DNA of 64,000 nucleotides, taken from contig NC_088345.1 of assembly GCF_036884655.1 (NCBI RefSeq), forward strand, positions 30,437,001 through 30,501,000, read 5' to 3'. Made by a program: the position numbers and the translations under genes. The notes beneath the pieces were generated by a model. That model was not told the origin of the DNA. It was given only the letters and a program-made list of their open reading frames with translations, and did no database searches. This stretch comes from Musa acuminata AAA Group (taxonomy: Eukaryota > Streptophyta > Magnoliopsida > Zingiberales > Musaceae). Below are positions 42,654 through 54,021 of this stretch, in pieces (position 1 is the first letter of the stretch; every line of letters starts with the position of its first letter).

Positions 42654-43652
42654 ATGACTTTTCAAGAGGGCTGTTCGGTATTTCGTCCACCGTTCTTTAA
42701 TGGATTGGACTACACTTATTGGAAAACTCGAATGAGAGTTTTCTTAATTTCTCTAAATCTGGATTTATGGAATATCATTGAAAACGGTTTTCAACTTCCC
42801 TCCAAACCGATGAACGAATGGTCGGTTTTGGAGAAGAAGAATTTTTCTTTAAACGCAAAGGCTATGAATGCCTTATTTTGCGCATTGGACAAAAATGAGT
42901 TCAATCGGATTTCTACGTGTGAAACGGCTTTCGATATTTGGCGCACTCTTGAAATCACGCACGAGGGAACTAGTAGAGTCAAAGACTCGAAAGTTAATAT
43001 TCTACTGCTTGATTTCGAGCTTTTTCATATGAAACCAAGCGAAACCGTTGTTGACATGTACACCCGTTTTACGGATGTCGTCAATGGTTTAAAATCACTT
43101 GGTAAAAGCTTTTCGGATTTTGAACTCGTTAACAAAGTTTTGCGCTCACTTTCTAAAACTTGGGATTCAAAAGTAACTGCTATTCAAGAATCGAAAAACT
43201 TGAACCATTTTCCACTTGAAGAACTAATTGGTTCATTGATCACATATGAAATGACGTGCAATGCACGTGAAGAACTTGAGAACCACCTTCCAAAGAACAG
43301 GAAAGATTTGGAACTCTGGACAAATGAATGCCACTTGAGCGATGACTCAAGTGATGAGGACAATGATGAACAAACCAACCTTCCAAAGAACAGGAAGGAT
43401 TTGGGACATAGAACATTTGAAGACCACTCGAGCATAAGCTCAAGTGATGGTGAACTTAAAATGAAACGAAAATTAAAAAGCAAAAAGAATGGAACTACTT
43501 GCTTTAAACGCAAGAAGAAGAACAAAAATTGGGATGAATCGAGCTCCTCCGAAGAAGAGAAAGTCAACAAAAGCAAGGCGGCAAACTACGCCTTAACAGC
43601 CTACAATGATGAGGTAATCGAAATCCCCCTAATTTACTTCGAAATTACATGA
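42654..43652 (+). CDS. E1 gag-like protein (332 aa)
   Basis: Probable nucleocapsid precursor of a Ty1/copia-type element (UBN2-like gag). It begins at the first ATG after the primer site, in GAGAGAAATG. Residues 11-60 hold FRPPFFNGLDYTYWKTRMRV and LWNIIENGF; residues 60-200 hold LNAKAMNALFCALDKNEFNR, ITHEGTSRVKDSK, MYTRFTDVVNGLKSLGKSF and ELIGSLITYEM, all typical of copia gags. The C-terminus is Lys-rich and Ser/Glu-rich (KRKKKNKNWDESSSSEEE) and stops at IYFEIT. There is no CCHC zinc knuckle, which normal gags have. An internal repeat LPKNRKDL (around residues 213 and 243) is absent as a pair from the E2 protein. The ORF is intact and the same end is seen in E2, so the truncated form has been propagated. 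Confidence 0.85.
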   Translation: MTFQEGCSVFRPPFFNGLDYTYWKTRMRVFLISLNLDLWNIIENGFQLPSKPMNEWSVLEKKNFSLNAKAMNALFCALDKNEFNRISTCETAFDIWRTLEITHEGTSRVKDSKVNILLLDFELFHMKPSETVVDMYTRFTDVVNGLKSLGKSFSDFELVNKVLRSLSKTWDSKVTAIQESKNLNHFPLEELIGSLITYEMTCNAREELENHLPKNRKDLELWTNECHLSDDSSDEDNDEQTNLPKNRKDLGHRTFEDHSSISSSDGELKMKRKLKSKKNGTTCFKRKKKNKNWDESSSSEEEKVNKSKAANYALTAYNDEVIEIPLIYFEIT

Positions 43653-46015
43653 TGCTTTTCATGATGCACTTTTCTTTTTCTTTAAATTTTTTTATTATAT
43701 ATTTTTAATAATTTAATAATGAAAATGCAAAAATATGATCATGCTTGTAATCTTGAAAATGATAATGAAAATTGCATGTCTTATGTTAATGCAAGATAGA
43801 AATCTAATGATTTTACACCTAGTGAGATTAATCCTATTTATGTGCTTGAGAAGCAAGAATGTATATTTTGATGATTTTCATATTGCTTTTCAATGACGAT
43901 ACATGGCTTTTGTCCGGAAGGCTTGATATTTTTCATTGTCTTTGTTTATGAAATATAATGTATGGTTTTGAGATAAAAATAAAGATTTGAGCATGCTATT
44001 ATAAAGTCAATCATAGATTAAAACTAAAGAGGTTTTAGGCATCTATAAGAATCATTCAAAATTATGTTCAATGAAACCTTGCTTAATGTTGCAATGAAAA
44101 TATTAAAGTTATACTTGATGATTTCAGATTTGACAAATGCTACACTTTAAATATGAATCATTCTTCAATCAGATTAAATGCTTCAATCATTTTCTAACTC
44201 TAGAGTTCTCGATTTTGGTGAAATACAAGTGATAAATTCATTTATGATATCTTGTAAATCACTTGAATTATGAATGAGTTTTTCTTTTTTATGATGTGTT
44301 AAAAGAATCACTTAAAAAGAAAATGTTTTTCCCATTTTATCGAGATTAATGATTTCATGATATTATGTGAATCTCGAAACTGATTTTGATGAAATAGTAA
44401 TAACGTTATTCATGTTATGAATCTTAAAAATGATAATATGCTTCATGTGATAATATGGATACATGAAACACTTATGATATTCTGTGTATTCATAAAATAT
44501 TTATCTCATCATCCAATAACTCTTCTTGATATTCCTTATGAGATGAAATGAAATAATGCATGAAATACAAATGAGGAGTTAATGATCATGCATAATAGGA
44601 TGTAATGAATTCTAGATACCATCGTTTGAATATCTATGATCATGCTGCCAAAATAATATATCATGAATGCTTGAATATCATGTTTGATATGCTCATGATG
44701 ATGATTGATTTTTCAGTATCATGCATAAATTTTTTGAAATGTAATGTTAATGAATTTGTGCATTGAAACAATAATGATGCACAAATAAGAATGATTACTT
44801 ACCTTTGTCATGATTTAGAAATTGATGTAAAGGATTTTTCCCTTGTTGACAATGACAAAGGGGGAGATAGCTAGTTTGCACAAGTCAAGAAGATGCAAAA
44901 ACTTGATTGCCAGCTTGCCTATCGTAAGTTGCAAAGATTGCTAACTTGCTTATTTCAAGAAGCAAAAGTTGTCTTCTTGAAAATCACCATCTTGAATATC
45001 TCAAGAAGCAAGACTTGCAACTTGCACATTACAATAGGAAGCAATAATCATGAGCCTACACAAGAAAGTTATCTTGCATTTGCTTTCAAAGTTTTTTGCT
45101 AGCTTGTATATTGTGAAACTTGTACATCGTAAAAATTGCTAGCTCGTAGTCTAAAGAGAAGCGAAAAGCTGCTATCTCAAAAGAAGCAAATGTGCTATCT
45201 TGCCTATCTCAAGAGGCAAAAATGCTAACTTGCACTTCTAGCAAAACTTGACAAATTTGCATATATCAAGAAGCAAGAGTTGCTTTCTTGAACATCTCTA
45301 GTTTGCTAGGCTTGCATCATCAAGAGATATATGAATTGATATGATTGCCATATTTGCAATACTTGCATCATTAAGAGATATATGAATTGATGCTATGATT
45401 GCCAAACTTGTATTATGCCATGTTTTCATCATGCGTTAAGATATCAAGAACTTGTATCGTAATTTTACGCGTTGATATCCTACCATGTGATGAAATGCTA
45501 TAATTGATAAACACTTGAAATGTTTGCATTATGATATCAAAAGCCTACATCGCAATTTTTCATGTTGGTATTTGATATTAGCAAACTTGCATGATGATAA
45601 AACTTGATATTATGATTTTCATGCAATGAGTTGAACCAATATCACACACACTTGATTGTGATACTTCTCCTTTTTGTTGATGACAAAGGGGGAGAAGTAT
45701 GTTGATGACATGACATGTGATGCATAAGTTTATGCATAAGTCCATGTTGACGTGTTGCAAATATTCATGATGAATATTGCAATGACTTGAATTCAGTGTG
45801 AATTCAAGGTTCTATCAATATGGCATATTGATAGGGGGAGTTTGTTTAAACTCCAGGAGTTAAGGTTAACTCCGTTTATGATGACATGTTGCTTAGATTT
45901 TTGAATCTAAGAGGTTCTATCAATATGGCATATTGATAGGGGGAGTTTGTTTAAACTTCGGGAGTTAAGTTTAACTCCGTCATCAAGTAGTTGTCATCAT
46001 CAAAAAGGGGGAGAT
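43653..46015 (+). mobile_element. E1 post-gag spacer without pol
   Basis: AT-rich, with no integrase, reverse transcriptase or RNase H motif in any frame. It contains (A/T)TGATGACAAAGGGGGAGA-like purine tracts at 44851-44867 and 45679-45695, GCTTGC/CAAGAAGCAA words repeated across 44880-45330, a direct repeat of about 105 bp at 45812-45980 with ATCAATATGGCATATTGAT, and the functional tract AAAAAGGGGGAGAT just before 46016. The same spacer occurs in E2 and in complement in C2. Confidence 0.75.
46001..46015 (+). other. Polypurine tract of E1
   Basis: AAAAAGGGGGAGAT directly before the 3' LTR, the usual plus-strand primer of LTR retrotransposons. Confidence 0.85.
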
Positions 46016-46870
46016 TGTTGAATCTCGTATTTTGATGATGAAACTACTTGATATATGTTTATGATTTAATCTGCGTTTTGAGTGACGCAGGATGCTTCGA
46101 TCAGGATGAGACAATTAAAGAAGGAAAATCATGTTGTGCCGAAGGAACATGTCAGAAGATTGGACGTCGGGCCGGTGGATCGGTCGACGTATCGACAGAA
46201 GGCTTCGGGTCGTGGACTCGGGCATCGGGCCAAGAAGAGCGGGTATTGTGCCAAGGATATCGGAGTTGCGGAGTCAACTGGCCGATTGGGCAATAGGCTG
46301 CAGGAGAGGACGATGCGCCGAAGAATCGGACGAAGCGTCGAGGGACCAATGACATGTCGGACAACTTGGTTAATTGCTTAGGATTAATTGTCTCGATCGA
46401 AGTTTTGTTTTGTTGTGCAGGATTAACTACGATGAGAGTAAGACAAGCAGCAGGAGTTGCGCCGGAGTCAAGATCATGATCACGTTGGGAGTTCGAGAGT
46501 TCGACGGAAGTTCGGACGGTCGTCGGAGGTTCAGAGAGAACAGATCCGAGAAGTCCAGAAGCTTGCCAAGCGAAGCTCGTCGGAACTCGCCAAGTGGATC
46601 GTCGCAAAGTCCAGGAGTATGCCGGATGTCCGCAGAAGGATCACCGAGGGTTATCGGTTGATCGACGGAAGTTGGCAGGAAACTCGCCGGAAGAAGCGAT
46701 TGACGCATCGGAGCAAAGCTGCAGAAGTTGTCTTAGAGTTAATCGTAGTTAGCATGATGATTAAGCATGAAAATGGGAGGTGATCCCATTAGCTTAATCT
46801 TGGGGCAATTGGGCCCCTGAAAAGATTCAAAGTGGGTCGAATGGAGTGAACCATTCGGACCCTGATTGCA

Positions 46871-47453
46871 CCAGGAGGTGCAACCGCCCCAGCCAGGAGG
46901 TGCAACCGCCTGGGCTGTGGGGTTGGGAGGTGCAACCGCCCCAGCCAGGAGGTGCAACCGCCTGGGCTGTGGGGTTGGGAGGTGCAACCGCCCCAGCCAG
47001 GAGGTGCAACCGCCAGGGCTGCGAGGCTGGGAGGTGCAACCGCCCCAGCCAAGAGGTTGCACCGCTAGAGCTCAAGTTCCGAGCTCTGCCAGGCGATGCA
47101 ACCACCGAGCTCAGTCTTCGAGCTCTGGCAGAGAGGTGCATCAGCCTGAGCTCAGTCTCGAGCTCTGCCAGGTGATGCAATCACCGAGCTCAGTCTTCGA
47201 GCTCTGGCAGAGAGGTGGATCAGCCTGAGCTCAGCTTGGAGCTCTGCCAGGTGATGCAACCACCGAGCTCAGTTTCGAGCTCTGCCAGGTGATACATTCA
47301 CCAAGCTCAGTCTTCGAGCTCTGCCAGGTGATGCAACCATCAAGCTCAGTCTTCGAGCTCTGGCAGAGAGAAGCAATCGGCAGAGCTCAGTCTTCGAGCT
47401 CTGCCAGGCGGTGCCACCTCTCCAGTCGAGAGGTGCAACCGCCTGATCCCAGA
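46871..47453 (+). repeat. GGTGCAACCGCC and GAGCTC arrays in E1 3' LTR
   Basis: Same organisation as at 40905-41435, with one more 52-bp unit containing GGGCTGTGGGGTTGG. Confidence 0.85.
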
Positions 47454-48235
47454 ATTCTGGGATTTGAACGATTTGATCGTTTTGAGCTCGAATTTTGAAT
47501 TGGGTTGGGGCCTATAAATACCCCACCCATTCAGCACTGAAAAGATACAGACCTATACCGAAATCTTGATCTTTTCTGTGATTCTAAGAGCTCAAAAGTG
47601 TTGTAAAGCCTTTAAGTCTCCTCCTTCTGTTCTTGAAGTTTTCAATTGTAAAGTGAGGAGAGAAAGGTCTGTAAAGGTTGTCTCCTAAGCCTGTCAAAAG
47701 GAGAGAAACTGTAAGAGGGAAGTTTGGCCTTCGCCCATTGAAGGAAGGCACCTAGTTGACGTCGGCAACCTCATCGGTGGAGGAAGCCAAAAGTGGAGTA
47801 GGTCAAGGCTGACCGAACCACTCTAAATCTCTGGTTTGCGTTTATTTTCGAGCACTTTATCATTACTGCAAACCTCCCTCATCACTACTGCTCTCTGCGC
47901 TTTCACGAACAAGTTCTAAGTGTTGTTCTTCCAAATATGCATTCAGACGTAAATTCGTATTTTCATACATTACAGTTTACGTTTACGTTTGATTCTGCAG
48001 AACTGTTTTCCGTGCTTTTACGAACGAGCTTCTTTGCAGTTTACGCTTACATTTTAATCCTATTAATAACTGCAATCTGTCCTCTACGATTTTACAAACG
48101 AGTTTCAACATTTAGACGTAAAACTGCATTCAGACGTAAATCGGCTTTCCTCGCTCAATCATCAGATTTCAGTTCACGTTTACATCTTGTTTTCAACTGC
48201 ATACTGCCTTCTGCGATTATACAAACGAGTTTCAA

Positions 48236-48511
48236 AGTTTAGACGTAAATCTGCGTCTAGACGTAAAACTGCGTTTAGACGTAAATCTGCGTTTAGACGT
48301 AAAACTGCATTTAGACGTAAAACTACGTTTAGACGTAAATCTGCGTTTAGACGTAAAACTGCGTTTAGACGTAAATCTGCGTTTAGACGTAAATCTGCGT
48401 TTAGACGTAAATCTGCGTTTAGACGTAAATCTGAGTTTAGACGTAAAACTGCGCTTAGACGCAAAACTGCGCTTAGATGCAATCTGCGCTTAGACGCAAA
48501 CTGCACTTAGA
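48236..48511 (+). repeat. 18-bp tandem array in E1 3' LTR
   Basis: About 15 units of TTTAGACGTAAATCTGCG type, one more than in the 5' LTR. Confidence 0.92.
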
Positions 48512-49164
48512 TACAAACTGAGAATTTGCTTTTGCATCATAATAGTTTTTGAACGAACGCAGCTTTTGGTGTTTAATCGCTGTAAGATTTCCGCTGCACT
48601 AATTCACCCCCCCCCCTCTTAGTGCTCTCGATCCTAACACCATCGCCGGTCATGTTTTCAGAGGCTAATTGGGCTGTTCAATCTGACCCAAATCAACCCT
48701 ATTAAGGGCTCAGTTGGTCCCTAATTAAGTTAGTGGGATTACCTCCTAATCCTAACTTAATTTATGCTCTAACTATGATAATTAAGATATGATTATAACA
48801 CTTCTTGTTCCAGTGCATTAATTGTTCTTCCGGCGAGCTTCCGACGTACATCCGACGAACTCTCGGTAATACTCCGATGGACTCCTAGCAAGCTCCTGGA
48901 CTTTACGACGATCTTCTTGGCAAGTTCCGATGAGCTTCTTTGGCAATCTTCTAGACTTCTCGGTTGGTTCCGGCAGAACTTCCGACGAATGTTCGGACTT
49001 CCGACGAACTCTTGAAATCCCAACATGATCTCGATCTTGACTCTAGTATAATACCTGCTTTATGTCTTACTACTATCATAGTTAATCCTGCACACTTTTC
49101 TCAACATATAGATTATATCAAATAAATTACAATTGACTTCATCATCAAAATCCGAGATTCAACA

Positions 49165-50290
49165 ATCTCCCCCTTTTTTATGATGACAATCAATTGAAGA
49201 TGGAGTTAACCTTAACTCCCCCTATCTATGTGTCATACTGAGAAAAGACACTCTTGAATTCAAAGCCTTTGAATTCAAGTATCGAACTGATAAGTTAGAT
49301 TCATTTAAACTTATCAACATACATATCATAATTACTATCATGATCTAATATTCTCAAAATGATGTCAAGGCATGACATTCATTTTCAAGTATGATATTTC
49401 AAATATGAAAGATGACAAAGATAGCAATTCATCATTCTATGACAAGATATCAATTGTAAAATAGCAAGTTAAGCTCTAGATATCTTATCATAATAAAAAA
49501 AATTTATCAAGCAAATATTTCAAGTATATATGATGAAATATATTGCATACATTTGTTATCAATTTACCACATTTTGGCATTATTTCTCCCCCTTTGTCAT
49601 CAACAAAAAGGAGAACGATTCAACAATGCAAGTGTGGTAAAAATTCATGCCACATTTCAATTTGTAAACTAATTATATTTCAAACATTCATGATATGGTA
49701 TAATTCAAAAGTTCTCACATTAAAAGTTATAAATATTAAAGAGATGGCTTCCATCAACTTCTCCCCTTTTTTTCATCGAAACTTGGCATGAAGAAGGAAA
49801 GTAATAGGGAAATCCATTAAGAACCAACTTTGTGAAATGATTTGAATCAAGTCAAAAACGATAAAAGAGTTTCATTAAATCATGCTTCAATTTTCATAAG
49901 GATCAAGATATTCATGTGAAATCAAATCAACTCCAATTGTTAGGATCAAGATATTCATATGAAATCAACTCCTCATTCTTGCAAGTGTTCATCTCATACT
50001 AAAAATTTAGCTTTCAAGGATCAAGATATCCATTTATAAAATTCATCTTTCATGAGAAGACTAAGAAGCGTCATATGAAAAAAAAATTCATAAGTCAAAT
50101 CCATTTCTCATTAAAAAAAAATTCACAAGAGATGTATTTGTCAATGAAATCCATGAAGTGATTAAGTGTATTAAAAATCATTAAGTAATGGAGCAAGGGT
50201 ATGAAGTAAACTTGATACTAAGGAAGATAAAAATGAAATAAGTTCAGGAAAGTTCTATTTATGAAATATAAAAAGATAGTCCGGAAAAGA
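49165..50290 (-). mobile_element. Copia copy C2: post-pol spacer
   Basis: Begins with the complemented polypurine tract (ATCTCCCCCTTTTTT) beside the C2 LTR and carries the complemented TTCTCCCCCTTTGTCATCAAC motif at 49584-49600. No coding sequence. It matches in kind the post-gag spacer of E1 and E2, which links the families. Confidence 0.65.
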
Positions 50291-50862
50291 TATACATCAA
50301 ATTTATGCTTTTGGACAGATTAACATTCATAACTCTCTTCTAATAAAATCATATTGTTCTTCACTTAAAAGTTTTGTAAAGATATCGGCTAATTGATGTT
50401 TCGTATCAATAAACTATAAGATTACATCATGATTATTAACATGATCTTATATAAAGTGATGCCTAATATCAATATGTTTAGTTCTAGAGTGTTGAATGAG
50501 ATTTTTTGTTAAACATATTGCACTTGTATTATCATATTTTATGAAAATATTTTTAAGATGAATATTATAATCCTCTAAAGTATTTTTCATTAACACAACT
50601 TATGCACAACATGCACTAACTGCAATGTACTCAGCTTCAATTGTAGATAGTGCAACCGAGTTTTGTTTCTTGGAAGACTAAGAAACAAGTGCGTGTCCTA
50701 AAAATTGACATGTTCTAGATGTGTTTTTTCTATATAATCTACATCCAACAAAATATGCATCAACATATGCATTTAGTTTAAAATTCTTGAATTTTGGATA
50801 CCATAATCCTAGATTAGTGGTACCTTTAAGATATCTAAGAATTCTCTTAACTGCCTTATGAT
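50291..50862 (-). pseudogene. Copia copy C2: RNase H region
   Basis: On the - strand it reads KAVKRILRYLKGTTNLGLWY, then NSVALSTIEAEYIAVSACCA, YDNTSAICLTKN, HSRTKHIDIRHHF and HQLADIFTKLLSEEQ, the classic end of Ty1/copia polyproteins. Several stops (for example after LVS and after HHFI) make it a pseudogene. The upstream half lies at 59053-59720, beyond E2. Joining across the GAGAT duplication gives an unbroken NPKISHHKAVKR. Confidence 0.85.
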
Positions 50863-50867
50863 GAGAT
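50863..50867. repeat. Target site duplication of E2 (GAGAT), left
   Basis: GAGAT recurs at 59053-59057 right after the E2 3' LTR. Confidence 0.88.
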
Positions 50868-53056
50868 TGTTGAATCTCGTATTTTGATGATGAAACTACT
50901 TGATATATGTTTATGATTTAATCTGTGTCTTGAGTGACGCAGGGTGCTTCGATCAGGATGAGACAATTAAAGCAAGAATATCATGTTGTGTCGGAGGAAC
51001 ATGTCAGAAGATTGGACGTCGGGCCGGTGGATCGGTCGACGTATCGACAGAAGGCTTCGGGCTGTGGACTCGGGCATCGGGCCAAGAAGAGCGGGTATTG
51101 TGCCAAGGATATCGGAGTTGCGGAGTCAACTGGCCGATTGGGCAATAGGCTGTAGGAAAGGACGATGCGCCGAAGAATCGGACGAAGCGTCGAGGGATCA
51201 ATGACATGCCGGACAACTTGGTTAATTGCTTAGGATTAATTGTCTCGATCGAAGTTTTTGTTTTGAGTGTGCAGGATTAACTATGATGAAAGTAAGACAT
51301 GTAGCTGGAGTTGCGCTGGAGTCAAGACTGATCACGTTGGGAGTTCGAGAGTTCAACGGAAGTTCGGACGGTCGTCGGAGGTTTTGCGGGAACAAATCCG
51401 AGAAGTCCAGAAGCTTGCCAAAGAAGCTCATCGGAACTCGCCAAGATCAAATCGTGAAGTCTAGGAGCTTGCCGGGAGTCCGCAGAATGGTTTCCGAGAG
51501 TTTATCGAAAGACCGCCGGAAGTTCACCGGAAGCTCGCCGGAAGAAGTCTTGACTTGCGGACTTTGTAATAGCTTAAGAAATGTCTTTAAATTCGTAGTT
51601 AGCACGTTAATTAGGGTTAGGATTAGGTGTTAATCTTATAACCCGGTTAGGGGCCAATTGAGCCTGAATTCGGACTGGTTTGGGCCAAGTTTGGAGCCCA
51701 ACCAATGATCTGAAATAGTGCCAAGAGGTGCAACCGCCCAGGCCAGGAGGTAGCACCGCCTGGGCTAAGTCTCCCAGCGAGGCTGGGCAGTGCAACCGCC
51801 CCAGCCAGGAGGTGCAACCGCCTGGGCTCAGTCTCCGAGCGAGACTGGGCGGTGCAACCTCTCCTGACAAGAGGTGGCACCGCCTGAGCTCAAGTTTCGA
51901 GCTCTGCTAGGCGGTGCAACCGCCCCAGTCAGGAGGTGCAACCGCTTGAGCTCAGTCTTCGAGCTTTGGCAGAGAGGTGCAACCGCCCCTGACAGAGGTG
52001 GCACCGCCTAGAGGTTCAGTCTTCGAGCTCTGCCAAGCGGTGCAACCGCCCCAATCAGGAGGTGCAACCGCCTGATCTCGGAATTTCGGGAATTGACATA
52101 TTTGAGCTCCAAATTTGAACTGGGTTGGGGCCTATAAATACCCCACCCATTCAGCACTGAAAGCACAACACATACACTCGAAATCTTGCTGTCTTTCTGT
52201 GTTTCTTAGAGCTCAAAACTGCTAGTTCTCCTCCTTATATTCTTCAAGTTTGAATTGTAAAGAGAGGAGAGAAAACTTCTGTAAGGGTTGTCTCCTAAGC
52301 CCGTAAAAAGGAGTGAATTTGTAAGAGGGTGGTTGGCCTTCGCCTATTGAAGAAAGGCTTCTAGTTGACGTCGGTGACCTCATCGGTGGAGGAAGCCAAA
52401 AGTGGAGTAGGTCGGAAGCCAAAAGTGGAGTAGGTCAAGATGGACAGGTCAAGATTTTACCTTCACTGCAAACTTCTCAATAGCTTACTGCCCTCTGCAA
52501 TTTTACGAACGAGTTTCAAGTTTTAGACAAAAATCTGCATTTAGACGTAAAACTGCATTTAGACGTAAATCGACTTTCCTCGTCCAATCATCAGATTTCA
52601 GTTTATGTTTATGTCTTGATTTCAACTGCATACTGCCTTCTGTGATTTTAGAAACGAGTTTCAAAGTTCAGACGTAAATCTGCGTTTAGACGTAAATCTG
52701 CGTTTAGACGTAAATCTGCTTTTTGCAGATTACTTTTTGAGCTGTACAATAGCAGCACACTATCTTTATACTTCTGCTTAAACTGCGTTTTATCTAAACA
52801 AGTGATTTACGAATCGGCAATTAGACGTAAATCTGTTTCTTCGTACGAATGTCGGATTTCAGTTTGTGCCGATATTCTGGTTTTCATCATTGCTGCAAAC
52901 TGCCTGCATAGATTGACTGTAACCTTGCTTAGTATCAACTCTCATACAGAGTTGTCCTTATCGTTCAAACGCAGCTTTCGGTTTTAATCGCAGAAAGTTT
53001 TCCGCTGCACTAATTCACCCCCCCCCCCCCCCCTCTTAGTGCTCTCGATCCTAACA
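50868..53056 (+). repeat. E2 5' LTR (2189 bp)
   Basis: TGTTGAATCTCG to CTCGATCCTAACA. GGTGCAACCGCC/GAGCTC array at 51720-52080, TATAAATA at 52133-52140, only a few 18-bp TTTAGACGTAAATCTGCG units (about 52530-52710), and a long C-tract near 53018-53034. A short GGAAGCCAAAAGTGGAGTAG duplication near 52390-52430 replaces sequence that the 3' LTR still has. Confidence 0.87.
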
Positions 53057-53058
53057 AT

Positions 53059-53070
53059 TGGTATCAGAGC
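53059..53070 (+). other. Primer binding site of E2
   Basis: TGGTATCAGAGC two bases after the 5' LTR, as in E1. Confidence 0.87.
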
Positions 53071-53106
53071 GGGGTATTTCTCATTTCGGATTTACACCCG
53101 AGAGAA

Positions 53107-54021
53107 ATGGCTCTTCAAGAGGGCTTTTCGGTCTTTCGTCCACCGTTCTTTAACGGATTGGACTACACTTATTGGAAAACTCGAATGAGAGTTTTCTTGA
53201 TTTCTCTAAATCCGGATTTATGGAATATCGTTGAAAACGATTTTCAACTTCCCTCTAAACCGATGAACGAATGGTCGGATTTAGAGAAGAAGTATTTTTC
53301 TTTAAACGCAAAGGCTATGAATGCCTTATTTTACGCTTTGGACAAAAATGAGTTCAATCGGGTTTCTTTGTGCGAAATGGCTTTCGCTATTTGGCGCACT
53401 CTTGAAATCACGCACGAGGGAACTAGTAGAGTCAAAGACTCGAAAGTTAATATTTTACTACATGATTTCAAGCTTTTTCATATGAAACCAAGCGAAACCG
53501 TTGTTGACATGTACACCCGTTTTACGGATGTCGTCAATGGTTTAAAATCACTTGGTAAAAGCTTTTCGGATTTTGAACTCGTTAATAAAGTTTTGCGCTC
53601 ACTTTCTAAAACTTGGGATTCAAAAGTAACTGCTATTCAAGAATCGAAAAACTTGAACCAATTTCCACTTGAAGAACTAATTGGTTCATTGATCACATAT
53701 GAAATGACGTGCAATGCACGTGAAGAACTTGAGAACCACCTTCCAAAGAACAGGAAGGATTTGGGACATAGAACATTTGAAGACCACTCGAGCATAAGCT
53801 CAAGTGATGGTGAACTTAAACTACGAATGAAACAAAAATTAAAAAGTAAAAAGAACGGAACTACTTGCTTTGAACGCAAGAAGAAGAACAAAAATTGGGA
53901 TGAATCGAGCTCCTCCAAAGACGAGGAGAAAATAAAAAAAGGCGAGGTGGCAAACTACGCCTTTACGCCTTTTGACGCTGAGGTAATCAAAATGCCTTTA
54001 ATTTACTTTAAAATTACATAA
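53107..54021 (+). CDS. E2 gag-like protein (304 aa)
   Basis: Same architecture as the E1 protein: FRPPFFNGLDYTYWKTRMRV near the N-terminus, then LNAKAMNALFYALDKNEFNR, MYTRFTDVVNGLKSLGKSF, ELIGSLITYEMTCNAREELE, a basic stretch (KKKNKNWDESSSS) and the end IYFKIT. It has one LPKNRKDL copy where E1 has two. No zinc knuckle, protease or pol follows. The start is ATG in GAGAGAAATGG at the same place as in E1. Two intact ORFs with the same unusual end suggest that the short gag is still of use to the element. Confidence 0.85.
   Translation: MALQEGFSVFRPPFFNGLDYTYWKTRMRVFLISLNPDLWNIVENDFQLPSKPMNEWSDLEKKYFSLNAKAMNALFYALDKNEFNRVSLCEMAFAIWRTLEITHEGTSRVKDSKVNILLHDFKLFHMKPSETVVDMYTRFTDVVNGLKSLGKSFSDFELVNKVLRSLSKTWDSKVTAIQESKNLNQFPLEELIGSLITYEMTCNAREELENHLPKNRKDLGHRTFEDHSSISSSDGELKLRMKQKLKSKKNGTTCFERKKKNKNWDESSSSKDEEKIKKGEVANYAFTPFDAEVIKMPLIYFKIT

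Larger units (their letters stand above)
40050..48639 (+). mobile_element. E1: complete gag-only, long-LTR copia-type retrotransposon
   Basis: 8590 bp with 5' LTR 40050-42603, 3' LTR 46016-48639, primer site at 42606-42617, polypurine tract before 46016, and a perfect 5-bp target duplication. One ORF (gag-like, 42654-43652) is intact; integrase, reverse transcriptase and RNase H are absent. It must borrow these enzymes from a relative. It fits the described class of terminal-repeat elements with only a GAG domain (TR-GAG). The two LTRs are almost identical, so the insertion is young. Confidence 0.88.
46016..48639 (+). repeat. E1 3' LTR (2624 bp)
   Basis: Same as the 5' LTR except for one extra 52-bp unit (in 46920-47000), one extra 18-bp unit (array 48236-48511) and about nine single-base changes that I could see. 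The 70-bp length difference equals 52 + 18 exactly. Confidence 0.88.
39362..49164 (-). mobile_element. Old copia-type 3' LTR (copy C2), split by E1
   Basis: The two parts 39362-40049 and 48645-49164 make one LTR of about 1.2 kb whose ends, complemented, are TGTTGAATCTCGGATTTTG and CTTGATCCTAACA. E1 with its 5-bp duplication sits between them. The left part has several GGTGGTACCACC palindromes (39920-40020). Confidence 0.75.
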
